64,000 nucleotides of DNA from Tsuneonella sp. CC-YZS046 (GTDB taxonomy: Bacteria; Pseudomonadota; Alphaproteobacteria; Sphingomonadales; Sphingomonadaceae), in assembly GCF_035581365.1 (NCBI RefSeq), contig NZ_CP141590.1:2290001-2354000 (forward strand). Direction: 5' to 3'. The notes under the pieces are model-generated. The model ran no database searches. It saw only the letters and a program-made list of their open reading frames with translations, and had not been told where the DNA came from. Made by a program: the position numbers and the translations under genes. Position 1 is the stretch's first letter; every line of letters starts with the position of its first letter. Positions 15,660 through 24,506 of this stretch are shown here, piece by piece.

Positions 15660-16617
15660 CGCAATCTCCTACATCTATGTCCGTGACGATCGGGAAATGG
15701 TCGGAACCCAGCGCCGGGCCGCGGCGCACCGATACAGGGTCCAGGCACGGGCCGAGATAGACCTGATCGAGCGGCAGGCGCAGCACGCCGGCCGGCGCAT
15801 TCGTCGGCCATGTGCCGATCGCGCCCGATGCGAGCCGCAACTCTCCACCCGCGCTCAGCCGGCGCATGGCGAAGGTCCAGGGCGCGGAGTTGAAATCGCC
15901 CGCGAGAATCCCCCGGCGCCCGACCGTGGCGGCCGCATTGGAAAGCTCGCCCCAATATTGCTCCTGCTGGCCCAGCGGCCAGGGGCGATCGAAGTGGACG
16001 CCGGTTATCGGAATGGTTCGCCCCGCGATCTCGAAATGCGCGGCGACAGCGGAAAGGGTCTGCCGGTTTTCCGGATCGCCGCTGGCCAGAGGCCACACAT
16101 CCTTCGCGGGCTGGCGGGCAAGGATCACGGTCGAGCAGTAACCGGACCCGGCACAATTGTAGGAATAGGGATAGTGCTGCCTGAGCCGGGCCACTGCCGG
16201 AAGGTTGCTCCGGAACGCTTCGAGCAGGATCACGAAATCGGCATCCTGCCCGATGATCCAGTCCATCGCCGCCTCCGGATCGGGATTGGCCTTGTACATG
16301 TTGAAGCTCACGACGCGGATGCGCGTAGCGTCGGAAGCGCTGGCCGAACCGGGTATCAGCGGCCCGAGCAGCGCCACGGCCATGGCTGCATAGCCCAGCA
16401 GGAGCGCAAGCGCCGCCGATCTCGCGGCACGGCGGCTGAACCAGGCAATGACGCATAATATCGCCAGGCCCAGCGCCAGCCAATACGGCGCGACGATATT
16501 CGTGCTGTCGGCCCGGTATGAAACCGCGCCCAGAAGAGAAATGCCCAGCATCAGCCCGCAACCGGCAAGCAAGAGCATCCTCAGCAGCGAAGAAGCGACG
16601 CCGCTCCCCTTCGACAT
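15652..16617 (-). CDS. Endonuclease/exonuclease/phosphatase family membrane protein
   Basis: A 321-residue protein with three N-terminal membrane helices (about residues 10-95) and a C-terminal EEP domain. The EEP motifs are visible as VVSFNMYKAN, ILLEAF, ILAGDFNS and GSDHFPIVTDI, giving the metal and catalytic Asn, Glu, Asp and His. The topology places the EEP domain outside the cytoplasm, in the periplasm, as in other EEP proteins with N-terminal helices. I use ATG 16617, seven bases after GGGGA, rather than upstream in-frame starts. It is co-transcribed with the nucleotidyltransferase. The substrate (nucleic acid, phospholipid or other phosphodiester) is unknown. Confidence 0.8.
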   Translation of the reverse strand: MSKGSGVASSLLRMLLLAGCGLMLGISLLGAVSYRADSTNIVAPYWLALGLAILCVIAWFSRRAARSAALALLLGYAAMAVALLGPLIPGSASASDATRIRVVSFNMYKANPDPEAAMDWIIGQDADFVILLEAFRSNLPAVARLRQHYPYSYNCAGSGYCSTVILARQPAKDVWPLASGDPENRQTLSAVAAHFEIAGRTIPITGVHFDRPWPLGQQEQYWGELSNAAATVGRRGILAGDFNSAPWTFAMRRLSAGGELRLASGAIGTWPTNAPAGVLRLPLDQVYLGPCLDPVSVRRGPALGSDHFPIVTDIDVGDCGG

Positions 16618-16678
16618 GGCGCTGTCCCCATTCAGATACCGTTTCATCCTGCCACACAAATAGGGCGTTGCAACTTTT

Positions 16679-16691
16679 TTGTGCATTGCAA
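16679..16691. promoter_or_regulatory. TTGTGCATTGCAA box in divergent promoter
   Basis: This 13-mer differs from TTGTGCGGTGCAA at 4202-4214 in two bases. It sits between the minus-strand phosphatase-family gene and the plus-strand beta-barrel gene, with another TTGCAAC at 16668-16674 and a GGATAA element about 15 bases downstream. It probably serves the divergent promoters. Confidence 0.5.
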
Positions 16692-16753
16692 CAATAGCGC
16701 GATAGGATAAGCTTCCAACCGTAAATCAAGTAACATGAGCTGGATCCGACTTG

Positions 16754-18085
16754 ATGGTCAGGACTCTGCCGAATCAAGGTGTTGTAGAAAAAAAGTGGCG
16801 CATCGCCAACAATGCGACTCGCTTCGCCGTGGTCGCTTGCGGGCCGTCGATCCTGTTCTGGGGCGGCGCTCTCCTCCCTCTCGATGTTGCAATTGCACAA
16901 GACATGCACGGCTCCGAGCCAGCGGACACGGCAGGCAACCGGGCGCAGCCGGCCTATGACGCGGTGGGCATCCGGCTGGGAAGCATTCGCGTCCTGCCGA
17001 CCCTGGGCCTGACCGGCAGCTGGGACAGCAATGTCCTGGCCAGTTCGGACGATGCGGTGTCGGATTTTTCCGCGACCCTGGTTCCCGCGGTGCGCGCGGA
17101 ATGGAACAACCCCCGTCGCCAGATCTCCCTGAATGGGGAGATGCGCATCCGCCGCTATGCCGAACTCCACCGCCAGAACGACGAGCAATACCGCGCCCAG
17201 GCAGCCGCCCGCTTCGAGATTTCCGACAATACCGCCATCTCGGCCAATCTCGGCTGGGCGAACGTCACCGCCACGCGCGGCACATTCGAGAACGGCTTCC
17301 AGGTCGGCGACCCGCTGCGGATGCGAGAAGTCAATGCGGATCTGAGCGTCCTGCAGCGGTTCAACCGGCTTACCGTGGTCGCCAGCGCCAGCGCATCCCG
17401 CTTCCGCTATGGCGACGTCCGCCTCGACGATGGAACGTCGATCGATCAATCCTTCCGGAACGGGCACCAGATCGGCGGTTCCCTGCGGGCCAGATACGTG
17501 GTCGGCCCGCGCCTTTCCCTGGTATCCCGCGTCACCGCCAACAAGTTCGATTACAGCGATCCCGATCCGCTCACCAATCGTAACGCCACCGCCTATGCGG
17601 TGACGGGCGGCATAAGCTATGAGCTGACCCAGCTGCTCGAAGCGGAAGTCGACGCCGGCATCCAGAAGCACAATTTCCGCAATCCGGCCTTCGGCGATAT
17701 TTCCGGCCTTGCCCTCAATGCCCGCCTGCGGTGGTATCCGACACCGCTTCTGACCGTCCGCTTCGATGTATCGCAGCGGACCACGACCAGTTCCTTCAAT
17801 GCGACCAGCGCGGTCGCGGTGACTTCGGGGCGGCTTGCGGCCGATTACGAGCTGCGCCGCAACCTCCTGATCTCGGCCGACGTGAACTATTCCCATGAGA
17901 AATACGGGGCCGGCGACAATGTCTCGGGCCTGCTCACCCTGTCAGGCCAGGCGGCCTGGAAGGCGAATCGGTGGCTGCGTGTGACAGGCCGCGCCAGTTA
18001 CGACCGGCGGGGGAGCAACTCGGATGTTACGATCCCCGAATTCGACGCGCTGCGCTTCATGCTGACGCTGACGGTGGCGCGATGA
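16754..18085 (+). CDS. Outer-membrane beta-barrel protein of the exopolysaccharide locus
   Basis: A 443-residue protein with an N-terminal signal region (cleavage probably near AIAQDMHG, about residue 48) followed by alternating amphipathic strands to the C-terminus. This resembles the BBP2_2-type outer-membrane barrel found in polysaccharide loci. There is no plug domain or TonB box. It directly precedes the Wzc-like gene. Because the OPX lipoprotein at 5183 lacks an outer-membrane helix, this barrel may form the actual glycan channel, as in systems where short OPX proteins pair with a separate barrel. That is inference. Confidence 0.8.
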   Translation: MVRTLPNQGVVEKKWRIANNATRFAVVACGPSILFWGGALLPLDVAIAQDMHGSEPADTAGNRAQPAYDAVGIRLGSIRVLPTLGLTGSWDSNVLASSDDAVSDFSATLVPAVRAEWNNPRRQISLNGEMRIRRYAELHRQNDEQYRAQAAARFEISDNTAISANLGWANVTATRGTFENGFQVGDPLRMREVNADLSVLQRFNRLTVVASASASRFRYGDVRLDDGTSIDQSFRNGHQIGGSLRARYVVGPRLSLVSRVTANKFDYSDPDPLTNRNATAYAVTGGISYELTQLLEAEVDAGIQKHNFRNPAFGDISGLALNARLRWYPTPLLTVRFDVSQRTTTSSFNATSAVAVTSGRLAADYELRRNLLISADVNYSHEKYGAGDNVSGLLTLSGQAAWKANRWLRVTGRASYDRRGSNSDVTIPEFDALRFMLTLTVAR

Positions 18086-18127
18086 AAGCAAGGATGATCC
18101 GAAAGCGGATTGAAAGGTAGAAGACAG

Positions 18128-20386
18128 ATGAACCTGCCCGAGCTGTTCGACGAGCCGAAAATTGCCCCGGCAACCAGCGGAATCGGCCGCGGTGTCGATA
18201 CATCGATGGCCGAGCAGGAAAGTGAGCGGCTGAACTTCCGCCTTTTCCTCAATATGCTCCGCCGCCAGTCCAGGCTGTTCCTGAGCACCTTCGCGCTGCT
18301 GCTGACCTTCGGGGTTCTGATGACCCTGCTGCAGCCGAAGATGTATGAATCGAATGCGGTCGTTCTCCTGAAAAGCACCGACCAGAAGCTCGAGAAGCGG
18401 GTAACGGAGCGGGCCGATGAGGAAACCATGCAGGGCGATGCCGACGTTTCCACCCAGATCCAGATCATCGGATCGGTCGATCTGGCCAGGGACGTGGTGC
18501 GCAAGCTGAACCTGATCGAGGACCCGAAGGTCAATCCCTGGCTGGACCCGCAGCCTTCCCTGCTAGGCCGCCTGTTCGGAGCCGATCCCCAGCCGGTGGA
18601 TCTGGCGAAACTTTCGCCCGAGCAGCGTGAGGCGATGGAAGCCAAGCTGGCGCAGATCGTGCGCTATGGCCTTGGGGCGGAGCGGCTCGGCACCGCCTAT
18701 TCCGTCCGTATCGTCTATCGCAGTTCCGACCCCGAGGTGGCCGCGAAGATGGCCAATGCGTTCGCCACCGAATATGTCCAGTCGCAAGTCACCAGGAAGA
18801 AGGATGAAACCGCCGAGGCGGCGGAGTTCCTGTCCGCCAAGGTCGAGGAGCTTCGCAACCAGGCCACATCGGACTTCGCGGCAGTCCAGCATTATCGGGT
18901 GAGCCATGGCCTTCTCAGCAATGCGGCGACGGCGCTCACCGAGCAGGATATTTCCGTCTACAATCAGCAGACGGCATCCGCCCGCGCGGAGGCCGCCGCC
19001 GACATCGCCCGCCTTGCCACCGCCCGGCGCCAGCTGCAGGGCGGATCGACCGGCGATGACGTGGGCGAAGCGCTGTCTTCGTCGGTCGTCTCGTCCCTGC
19101 GCACCCAACGGGCGCAGATCGCCGCGCGCGTGGCCGATCTCTCGGCCCGCTATGGCAGCCGCCATCCGGAATTGCTGCGGGCCAAGGAAGAACTGGCCTC
19201 GGTCGACTCCCAGATCCAGGCCGAGATAGACCGGGTGATCTCCAACCTGGAAGCGAAGGCGGCCGTCTCCTCGGGCCGTCTCGCATCGCTCAATTCGACC
19301 CTGGGCTCAGCCAAGGGCGAGCTTGCCCGGAACAACAGCGCCTTGATTACTCTCGCCGATCTCCAGCGGCGCGCGGAGGCATCCCAGGGGCTCTATGAAT
19401 CCTATCTCGCGCGCTATCGCGAGCTGATGGCGGGAAGCGGCACCGAGCAACCCGAGGCGAGAATACTGGCCGAAGCCCTGCCGGCGACCGCCCCCTACAG
19501 CCCCAATGTGATGCTCAATCTCATTCTGGCCGGCTTGTGCGGCATTGTCTTCGGGGTCATCCTCGCCCTTGCGGCGGAGATGCAATACAAGGGCCTGACC
19601 ACGGCGGCGGACGTCGAGAAGAAGGTCGGGCTTCCCTATCTCGGCTTGACGCCCGACAACAAATCCATCGACCGTCACGCCCCGACGCCGCTCGACACAC
19701 TCACCGAACAGCCCGATTCCGTGCTCGCGGAAGCGGTCCGGGGCATCCATGCCGCGACGCATATTCCCGTCGCCGGCAGAGGCCGGGTCCTGGCGATCAC
19801 CTCCGCCCTGCCCGGCGAAGGCAAGACAGTCCTCTCGGCCATGCTCGGCAAGACCGCGGCGGATAGCGGCGTGAGCACGGTGATTGTGGATTGCGACATC
19901 ATATTGCGCGGGCTCAGCCGGCTTTACGGCCTGAACCATGGCGCGGGCCTGCGGGAAATCGCAAATGGCGAGGAGACGCTGGATAACACCTTGCGCTTCA
20001 TAGATGACAGGGATCACGCCATCCTGCCGATCACCTCCAGCGCCGAGGCGGGTGAGCGCCTGACCGCAAAGGGTGCGATCCAGGCAGTCGTCGCGCAACT
20101 CAAGGAACATTTCGACCTGGTCCTGCTCGATTGCCCGCCGCTGCTGGCAATCGCGGAGGCCAGAGAAATAGCGGCCATGGCCGATGGCGTTCTGCTGGCG
20201 GCGCACTGGCGCAAGACATCCAGCGATGCGGTGCGGGCCGCCGCCCGCCTCCTGCCGCCCCGCCTTTCCAACTTCACCGGCGTGGTTCTCAGCCGGGTCG
20301 ACCTGCGCAAGCAGAATCGCTACGCGAATGACGAAACCGCGGCCTACGCATCGGCCTATCAGCGCTACATGACGGCGGCTGCATGA
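18128..20386 (+). CDS. Wzc-type polysaccharide co-polymerase and tyrosine autokinase
   Basis: A 752-residue inner-membrane protein. It has a Wzz domain between two membrane helices (about 50-70 and 460-483) with a long periplasmic coiled coil, and a cytoplasmic BY-kinase domain. That domain shows Walker A LPGEGKT (about 560), Walker A' VIVDCDI (about 585) and Walker B LVLLDCPP (about 665). The C-terminus carries four tyrosines within 20 residues, a normal autophosphorylation cluster. It controls chain length and export with Wzy and the OPX protein. The start at 18128 lies 42 bases after the barrel gene, and the stop overlaps the next gene as ATGA. Confidence 0.93.
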   Translation: MNLPELFDEPKIAPATSGIGRGVDTSMAEQESERLNFRLFLNMLRRQSRLFLSTFALLLTFGVLMTLLQPKMYESNAVVLLKSTDQKLEKRVTERADEETMQGDADVSTQIQIIGSVDLARDVVRKLNLIEDPKVNPWLDPQPSLLGRLFGADPQPVDLAKLSPEQREAMEAKLAQIVRYGLGAERLGTAYSVRIVYRSSDPEVAAKMANAFATEYVQSQVTRKKDETAEAAEFLSAKVEELRNQATSDFAAVQHYRVSHGLLSNAATALTEQDISVYNQQTASARAEAAADIARLATARRQLQGGSTGDDVGEALSSSVVSSLRTQRAQIAARVADLSARYGSRHPELLRAKEELASVDSQIQAEIDRVISNLEAKAAVSSGRLASLNSTLGSAKGELARNNSALITLADLQRRAEASQGLYESYLARYRELMAGSGTEQPEARILAEALPATAPYSPNVMLNLILAGLCGIVFGVILALAAEMQYKGLTTAADVEKKVGLPYLGLTPDNKSIDRHAPTPLDTLTEQPDSVLAEAVRGIHAATHIPVAGRGRVLAITSALPGEGKTVLSAMLGKTAADSGVSTVIVDCDIILRGLSRLYGLNHGAGLREIANGEETLDNTLRFIDDRDHAILPITSSAEAGERLTAKGAIQAVVAQLKEHFDLVLLDCPPLLAIAEAREIAAMADGVLLAAHWRKTSSDAVRAAARLLPPRLSNFTGVVLSRVDLRKQNRYANDETAAYASAYQRYMTAAA

Positions 20387-21552
20387 ACGCGCCCTGCCAA
20401 ATCGGCATGAAGGTCGCGGTCGTTCACTACTGGCTGGTGGGAATGCGCGGCGGCGAGCGCGTGCTCGAGCGTATCCTCCGCCTGTTCCCGGGGGCCGACA
20501 TCTTCACCCATGTCTACGACCCGGACGCCGTTTCCGCATTCATACGCTCGCACCGCGTGCGGACGAGCTTCATCCAGAAGCTGCCGGGGGCGGTCAGGCA
20601 CTACCAGAAATATCTGCCGCTCATGCCGATGGCTCTCGAGGAACTGGATCTGCGCGGCTACGATCTGGTGATCTCGAGCGAATCCGGACCCGCCAAGGGC
20701 ATCCTGGCGCCGCCTGACGCCTTCCATCTCTGCTACTGCCATTCGCCCATGCGCTATTTGTGGGACCACTATCAGCCCTACAAGGAGATGTCCGGCCGAT
20801 TGACGAGGATGGCGATGCCGTTCCTGTTCCGCAATCTGCGCCAGTGGGATACGACTTCCGCCCAGCGTCCCGACAAGATCCTCGCAAACAGCAGCTTCAT
20901 CGCGCGCCGGGTGCGCAAATCCTGGGGCCGCGATGCGGATGTGGTGCATCCGCCGGTCGACGTGGACCTTTTCTCCCTGTCGGATGCGCCGGGCGATCAT
21001 TATCTGTGGGTGGGCCAGATGACCCCCTACAAGCGCGCCGATCTGGTGGCGGACGCCTTCACTCGCCTGGGCCTTCCGCTGGTCATGGTCGGAACCGGCG
21101 AACTCTCGGCAGATATCGCGAAACGCGCCGGGCCGAATATCCGCATCGTCGACCGGCTGGATTTCGCGGATTTGCGGCGCGCCTATTCCGAATGCAAGGC
21201 GCTGATCTTTCCGCCGGAGGAAGACTTCGGCATCGTGCCGGTCGAAGCCAATGCCGCCGGGCGGCCCGTGATAGCCTATGGAAAGGGAGGCGCGATCGAC
21301 TCCATCCGTCCGGGCGAAACCGGGCTGTTCTTCCGGCAGCAGACCGTCGAGGCGCTGATCGATGCGGTCGAGCAATTCGAGAAATGGCTGCCTGAATTCG
21401 ATCCGCAGGCGGCCCGCGCCAATGCCCGGCGCTTCGCCCCGGACGTGTTCGACGGCAAGTTCATGGCCGCCGCGATGACTGGCCTGAACCGGGATGACGC
21501 TCCGGATATCCGCCCCCTGACAGACGCCGTGGAGCTGGCGGGCAAGCCATGA
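20383..21552 (+). CDS. Glycosyltransferase family 4
   Basis: A 389-residue GT-B retaining glycosyltransferase acting on the lipid-linked repeat unit at the cytoplasmic face. The C-terminal half has the GT4 nucleotide-sugar site PPEEDFGIVPVEANAAGRP, with the E-x7-E pair. The N-terminal half has the acceptor-side WLVGMRGGERV loop. The gene overlaps the Wzc gene and the following Wzy-like gene by four bases each (ATGA), so the three are translationally coupled. The sequence resembles mannosyltransferases of capsule loci, which would fit the GDP-mannose genes nearby, but the donor cannot be fixed by eye. Confidence 0.9.
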   Translation: MNAPCQIGMKVAVVHYWLVGMRGGERVLERILRLFPGADIFTHVYDPDAVSAFIRSHRVRTSFIQKLPGAVRHYQKYLPLMPMALEELDLRGYDLVISSESGPAKGILAPPDAFHLCYCHSPMRYLWDHYQPYKEMSGRLTRMAMPFLFRNLRQWDTTSAQRPDKILANSSFIARRVRKSWGRDADVVHPPVDVDLFSLSDAPGDHYLWVGQMTPYKRADLVADAFTRLGLPLVMVGTGELSADIAKRAGPNIRIVDRLDFADLRRAYSECKALIFPPEEDFGIVPVEANAAGRPVIAYGKGGAIDSIRPGETGLFFRQQTVEALIDAVEQFEKWLPEFDPQAARANARRFAPDVFDGKFMAAAMTGLNRDDAPDIRPLTDAVELAGKP

Positions 21553-23015
21553 TCCCCACATTCATCGGCCTCGTCACCGTGGCGATCGGCATATGGCTGC
21601 TGTTGCGGGGAACTCCGCTGCAACTGCTGTGCGCCATGCTCGCGATGGGGCTGTTCGAAGCCTCCGCCGCCGTGATCCTGACAGCCCTCAGCGGTTCTTC
21701 GATACCTCCTCCACGCTTCGCATTGGGGTTTCTGGCGCTGGCTGTCATCCAGCAGATTCAGACGCGATCGAGCCTGCTGCGCGAAGCCGTCGGCGCGAAT
21801 CTGGCATTCGTGACCTTCGCCGCCTACGGCCTGATAAGCGCCTTTTTCCTTCCCAAGATCTTTGCCGGCCAGATCAATGTAGTGCCTATGCGGGCGGGTG
21901 GATTGCGTCACCTCACCGATACGCTGCCGTTGTTCTTCTCCGCCCAGAACATCACCACCGGCTTCTACATGGCGGGAACAGGCCTGACGGCAGTCTGCGC
22001 CTATATCGCCTGCCGCCTCTCGCCCAATGTCTCGCTGATCGTGAAGTTCTGTGTCGGGATCGCGCTTGTGCAAGCGGTCACGGGCATAATGGGCGTGGCG
22101 CTGAGCGGGACGCCATGGGATCTCGTCGTCGATTTCGTTCGCAACGGTTCCTACTCCCAGCTCAGGCAAGCGGCCGAAGGCTATGTCCGCATATCCGGAT
22201 TCATGGCTGAGCCTTCCGCTTATTCCCGCCTGTCCATCCCATGGATGATACTGGCGTTCGAGCTGTGGCTGCGAAAAATTTCGCCGGCCTGGACAGGATT
22301 CGCCGCGCTTCTGCTGGCCGCCGTTCTCGTCCTGTCGACCTCATCAACGGCCTATATCGGGCTGGCCGGCTATGCCTTGCTGCTGGGCGCGCGTTTCGCG
22401 ACATTGCCGCGCTATCTCGCCGCCGATCGCGTTGTTCCCCTGGCGATTTTCATGATGCTGGGCTTCATCATGATGCTGGGCCTGATCCTGTTCTACGGAC
22501 CGGCGGCGGATGCCTTCGCCGAAATGGTCGATCAGATGACCGTCGGGAAATCGAGTTCCGATTCAGGCCAGCAGCGCATGTTCTGGGCCATGCAGGGCAT
22601 CAACGCCTTCACCTTCTCCATGGGGCTGGGCATCGGCGCGGGCAGTTTCCGTTCATCCAGCCTTATCATGGCCATCATCGGCAGCATGGGGGTGATCGGC
22701 ATCGTCACCTTCGTCGCAAGCTGCGCCGTATTGTTTCTCCCGCGCAAGCCGATGGAAGACAAGACCCGCCAGGCGATTTCGGAAGCGACCGCCTGGGCCG
22801 CGGTGGCAGGGCTGATCCCCGCCATGGTCATGCTGGGCGCACCCGATCCCGGCATGGAATTTGCCGCATTCGCCGGGATTTCGCTGGCCTTGCGCCGTCC
22901 CGCGCTGGAGCCGCTGGGCGCTCGCGCATCCAAACGCCAGGCCGATCGGGCGATATTGCCGCCTAAAGCGCCAGCAATTCCTCAATCAGGCGGTTGGCGG
23001 CGTTCCGCCAGGTGA
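21549..23015 (+). CDS. Wzy-like polysaccharide polymerase (O-antigen ligase-type membrane protein)
   Basis: A 488-residue integral membrane protein with about ten hydrophobic helices and a large periplasmic loop (about residues 165-225) containing VRISGFMAEPSAY, as in Wzy/O-antigen ligase-type proteins. Position after Wzc and a glycosyltransferase supports a polymerase role. The last 35 residues are unusually basic, and the final 53 bases overlap the 3' end of the convergent glycosyltransferase gene (22963-24054), so this tail may be a recent read-through extension. The final helix and the active centre lie well before it. Confidence 0.85.
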   Translation: MIPTFIGLVTVAIGIWLLLRGTPLQLLCAMLAMGLFEASAAVILTALSGSSIPPPRFALGFLALAVIQQIQTRSSLLREAVGANLAFVTFAAYGLISAFFLPKIFAGQINVVPMRAGGLRHLTDTLPLFFSAQNITTGFYMAGTGLTAVCAYIACRLSPNVSLIVKFCVGIALVQAVTGIMGVALSGTPWDLVVDFVRNGSYSQLRQAAEGYVRISGFMAEPSAYSRLSIPWMILAFELWLRKISPAWTGFAALLLAAVLVLSTSSTAYIGLAGYALLLGARFATLPRYLAADRVVPLAIFMMLGFIMMLGLILFYGPAADAFAEMVDQMTVGKSSSDSGQQRMFWAMQGINAFTFSMGLGIGAGSFRSSSLIMAIIGSMGVIGIVTFVASCAVLFLPRKPMEDKTRQAISEATAWAAVAGLIPAMVMLGAPDPGMEFAAFAGISLALRRPALEPLGARASKRQADRAILPPKAPAIPQSGGWRRSAR

Positions 23016-24054
23016 ACCCCGCCGCCCATTCGCGGCTCTTCTCCGACAGGTCCCGCCTCAGATCGGCATCGTCCGCGAGCTTCCGGATCGCCGCCACCCA
23101 TTGATCCGGCGCATCGGGCGCCGCGTAGATCGCGGCCGATCCGCAGGCTTGCGGCAAGGCTCCGCAAGGCGCGACGACAGCGGGGCAGCCCGTGGTCATC
23201 GCTTCCAGCGGCGGCAGCCCGAAACCTTCCGTGGTGGATGGAAACCCGATGCAAAGCGCGGATGCATAAAGCGCGCGCAGTTCCGCATCGCTGACGCGCC
23301 CGGCGAAGAGGACGTTCTCCGGCACGTCATGCCCCAGGGCCGCGAAGTCGGCGGCGGTGTGTGAACCGAACAGGACCAGTTTCAGATCGCGCAGGGACGG
23401 ATCGGCGAAGGCGCGCAGCAGCAGGCCGATATTCTTGTGCTGCTGGGTATTGGCCAGCCCGACGACATAGCCTTGCGGCCGCAATCCCAGCCGATCCAGG
23501 ATTGCATCGTCCGGCGTGATGGCAAGGACATGATCCACCCCGTTCAGGATCACGCCGATCCGCTCCCTGGCAGACAGCCCGTATTGCTCAAGCTGTTCGC
23601 GGGAGAAGTCGGATACCGTGAGAATGCGCCGATGCCGCCGGCCCGCCAGCGGCTGATGGAGCCGATACCAGGAACGGAAACCGAAGCCGTAGCTTTGGGG
23701 CGTGATATGAACCTGGGCATCGTGGAACATGGTGACGGCGTTGCGGGCGGCCAACGGCCCGACGTTGCAGAGGCTCAGGATCAATCGGCCACGCGCGCGG
23801 GCAGGCAGGGTAATCTGCTCCCACGGAATGCCCTGGAGCGGCTGCACGACCCGGAACGGCACGCCAAGCGTGCGCGCCCGCGCGATGCCGGCGGTCGGGA
23901 CCCAGACTTCGAGCGCAAGCTGACGCGAAAGCTGCGGGTCCTCTTCAATGATCGCAATGCTGTTTCGGACCAGTTCGCTGGCGACGCGATGCACGCCTGT
24001 CGATTCGGCGGTCAGGAACTTGCCATTGACCACCACCCGACGCGGATTTCTCAC
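22963..24054 (-). CDS. Glycosyltransferase family 4 (convergent with wzy-like gene)
   Basis: A 363-residue GT-B glycosyltransferase. Key features are VLNGVDH, the TQQHKN donor loop, and PSTTEGFGLPPLEAMTTGCP with the E-x7-E pair. I place the start at GTG 24054, six bases after GAGGAG. The in-frame ATG further upstream falls in the promoter boxes. It is transcribed toward the Wzy-like gene and overlaps it by 53 bases at the 3' ends. It probably adds a later sugar of the repeat. The donor is unknown. Confidence 0.88.
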   Translation of the reverse strand: MRNPRRVVVNGKFLTAESTGVHRVASELVRNSIAIIEEDPQLSRQLALEVWVPTAGIARARTLGVPFRVVQPLQGIPWEQITLPARARGRLILSLCNVGPLAARNAVTMFHDAQVHITPQSYGFGFRSWYRLHQPLAGRRHRRILTVSDFSREQLEQYGLSARERIGVILNGVDHVLAITPDDAILDRLGLRPQGYVVGLANTQQHKNIGLLLRAFADPSLRDLKLVLFGSHTAADFAALGHDVPENVLFAGRVSDAELRALYASALCIGFPSTTEGFGLPPLEAMTTGCPAVVAPCGALPQACGSAAIYAAPDAPDQWVAAIRKLADDADLRRDLSEKSREWAAGFTWRNAANRLIEELLAL

Positions 24055-24110
24055 CTTGTGCTCCTCGCGATTGCCGCAGCAGCCAGCATTATCGCAGCCG
24101 CAAAAAGAAT

Positions 24111-24126
24111 TTGCTGCAACTGCGAA
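24111..24126. promoter_or_regulatory. TTGCTGCAACTGCGAA box of the shared family
   Basis: The element overlaps two TGC-type half boxes and is followed by AATGCAAGGATAAA, which resembles the sequence after the box at 5885-5897. It lies about 60-70 bp upstream of the minus-strand GTG start. The match to the palindrome family is weaker than at the other sites. Confidence 0.35.
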
Positions 24127-24294
24127 ATAATGCAAGGATAAAGCTACAGCGCTTCATTGGGAAACGGCACTTTGGATGATCCCGGAAACCTGCTGGCCCG
24201 CTGCGGAAAGACGCGCATAAGACCCTTATATTTATTGGAAAAGTTTGCGCCGGGAGATTGGCCTGGCGGCCGAACTTCCTTGCCCATGGAGACA

Positions 24295-24310
24295 GGCAAG
24301 CCGGCTTGCC
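24295..24310. repeat. 16-bp perfect palindrome GGCAAGCC/GGCTTGCC
   Basis: Two eight-base arms meet without a spacer, about 200 bp before the flippase gene. It could be an operator or a cruciform or RNA hairpin. No second copy was noticed in this window. Confidence 0.35.
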
Positions 24311-24506
24311 CGGCATCCCGCTGGCGTCCAGCCGTATACTTTATGCGACCAACCGCTCCGATCCTTCATGGAGTCGACCGCCCGGCATCGGTATCCCGTC
24401 CCAGTGACAGCAAGCCCCTTATCAGCGGAGCCGATTCGTCAGCATTCGAGCGAGTGCGTTACCCATCCCACGGCACGGCCGGGATCATCCCGATAGAGAG
24501 CACGAT

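Larger units (their letters stand above)
24055..24506. other. Divergent intergenic region, glycosyltransferase and flippase
   Basis: A 452-base gap between a minus-strand glycosyltransferase and the plus-strand Wzx-like gene. It holds TGC-type boxes near 24111-24134, a GGATAA element, and a 16-bp perfect palindrome at 24295-24310. Short frames here have no coding character that I can recognise. Confidence 0.6.

Noticed and set aside
15602-17896. A 764-codon minus-strand frame across the EEP and beta-barrel genes
   Set aside because: It crosses two well-supported genes in another frame and contains no recognisable domain.
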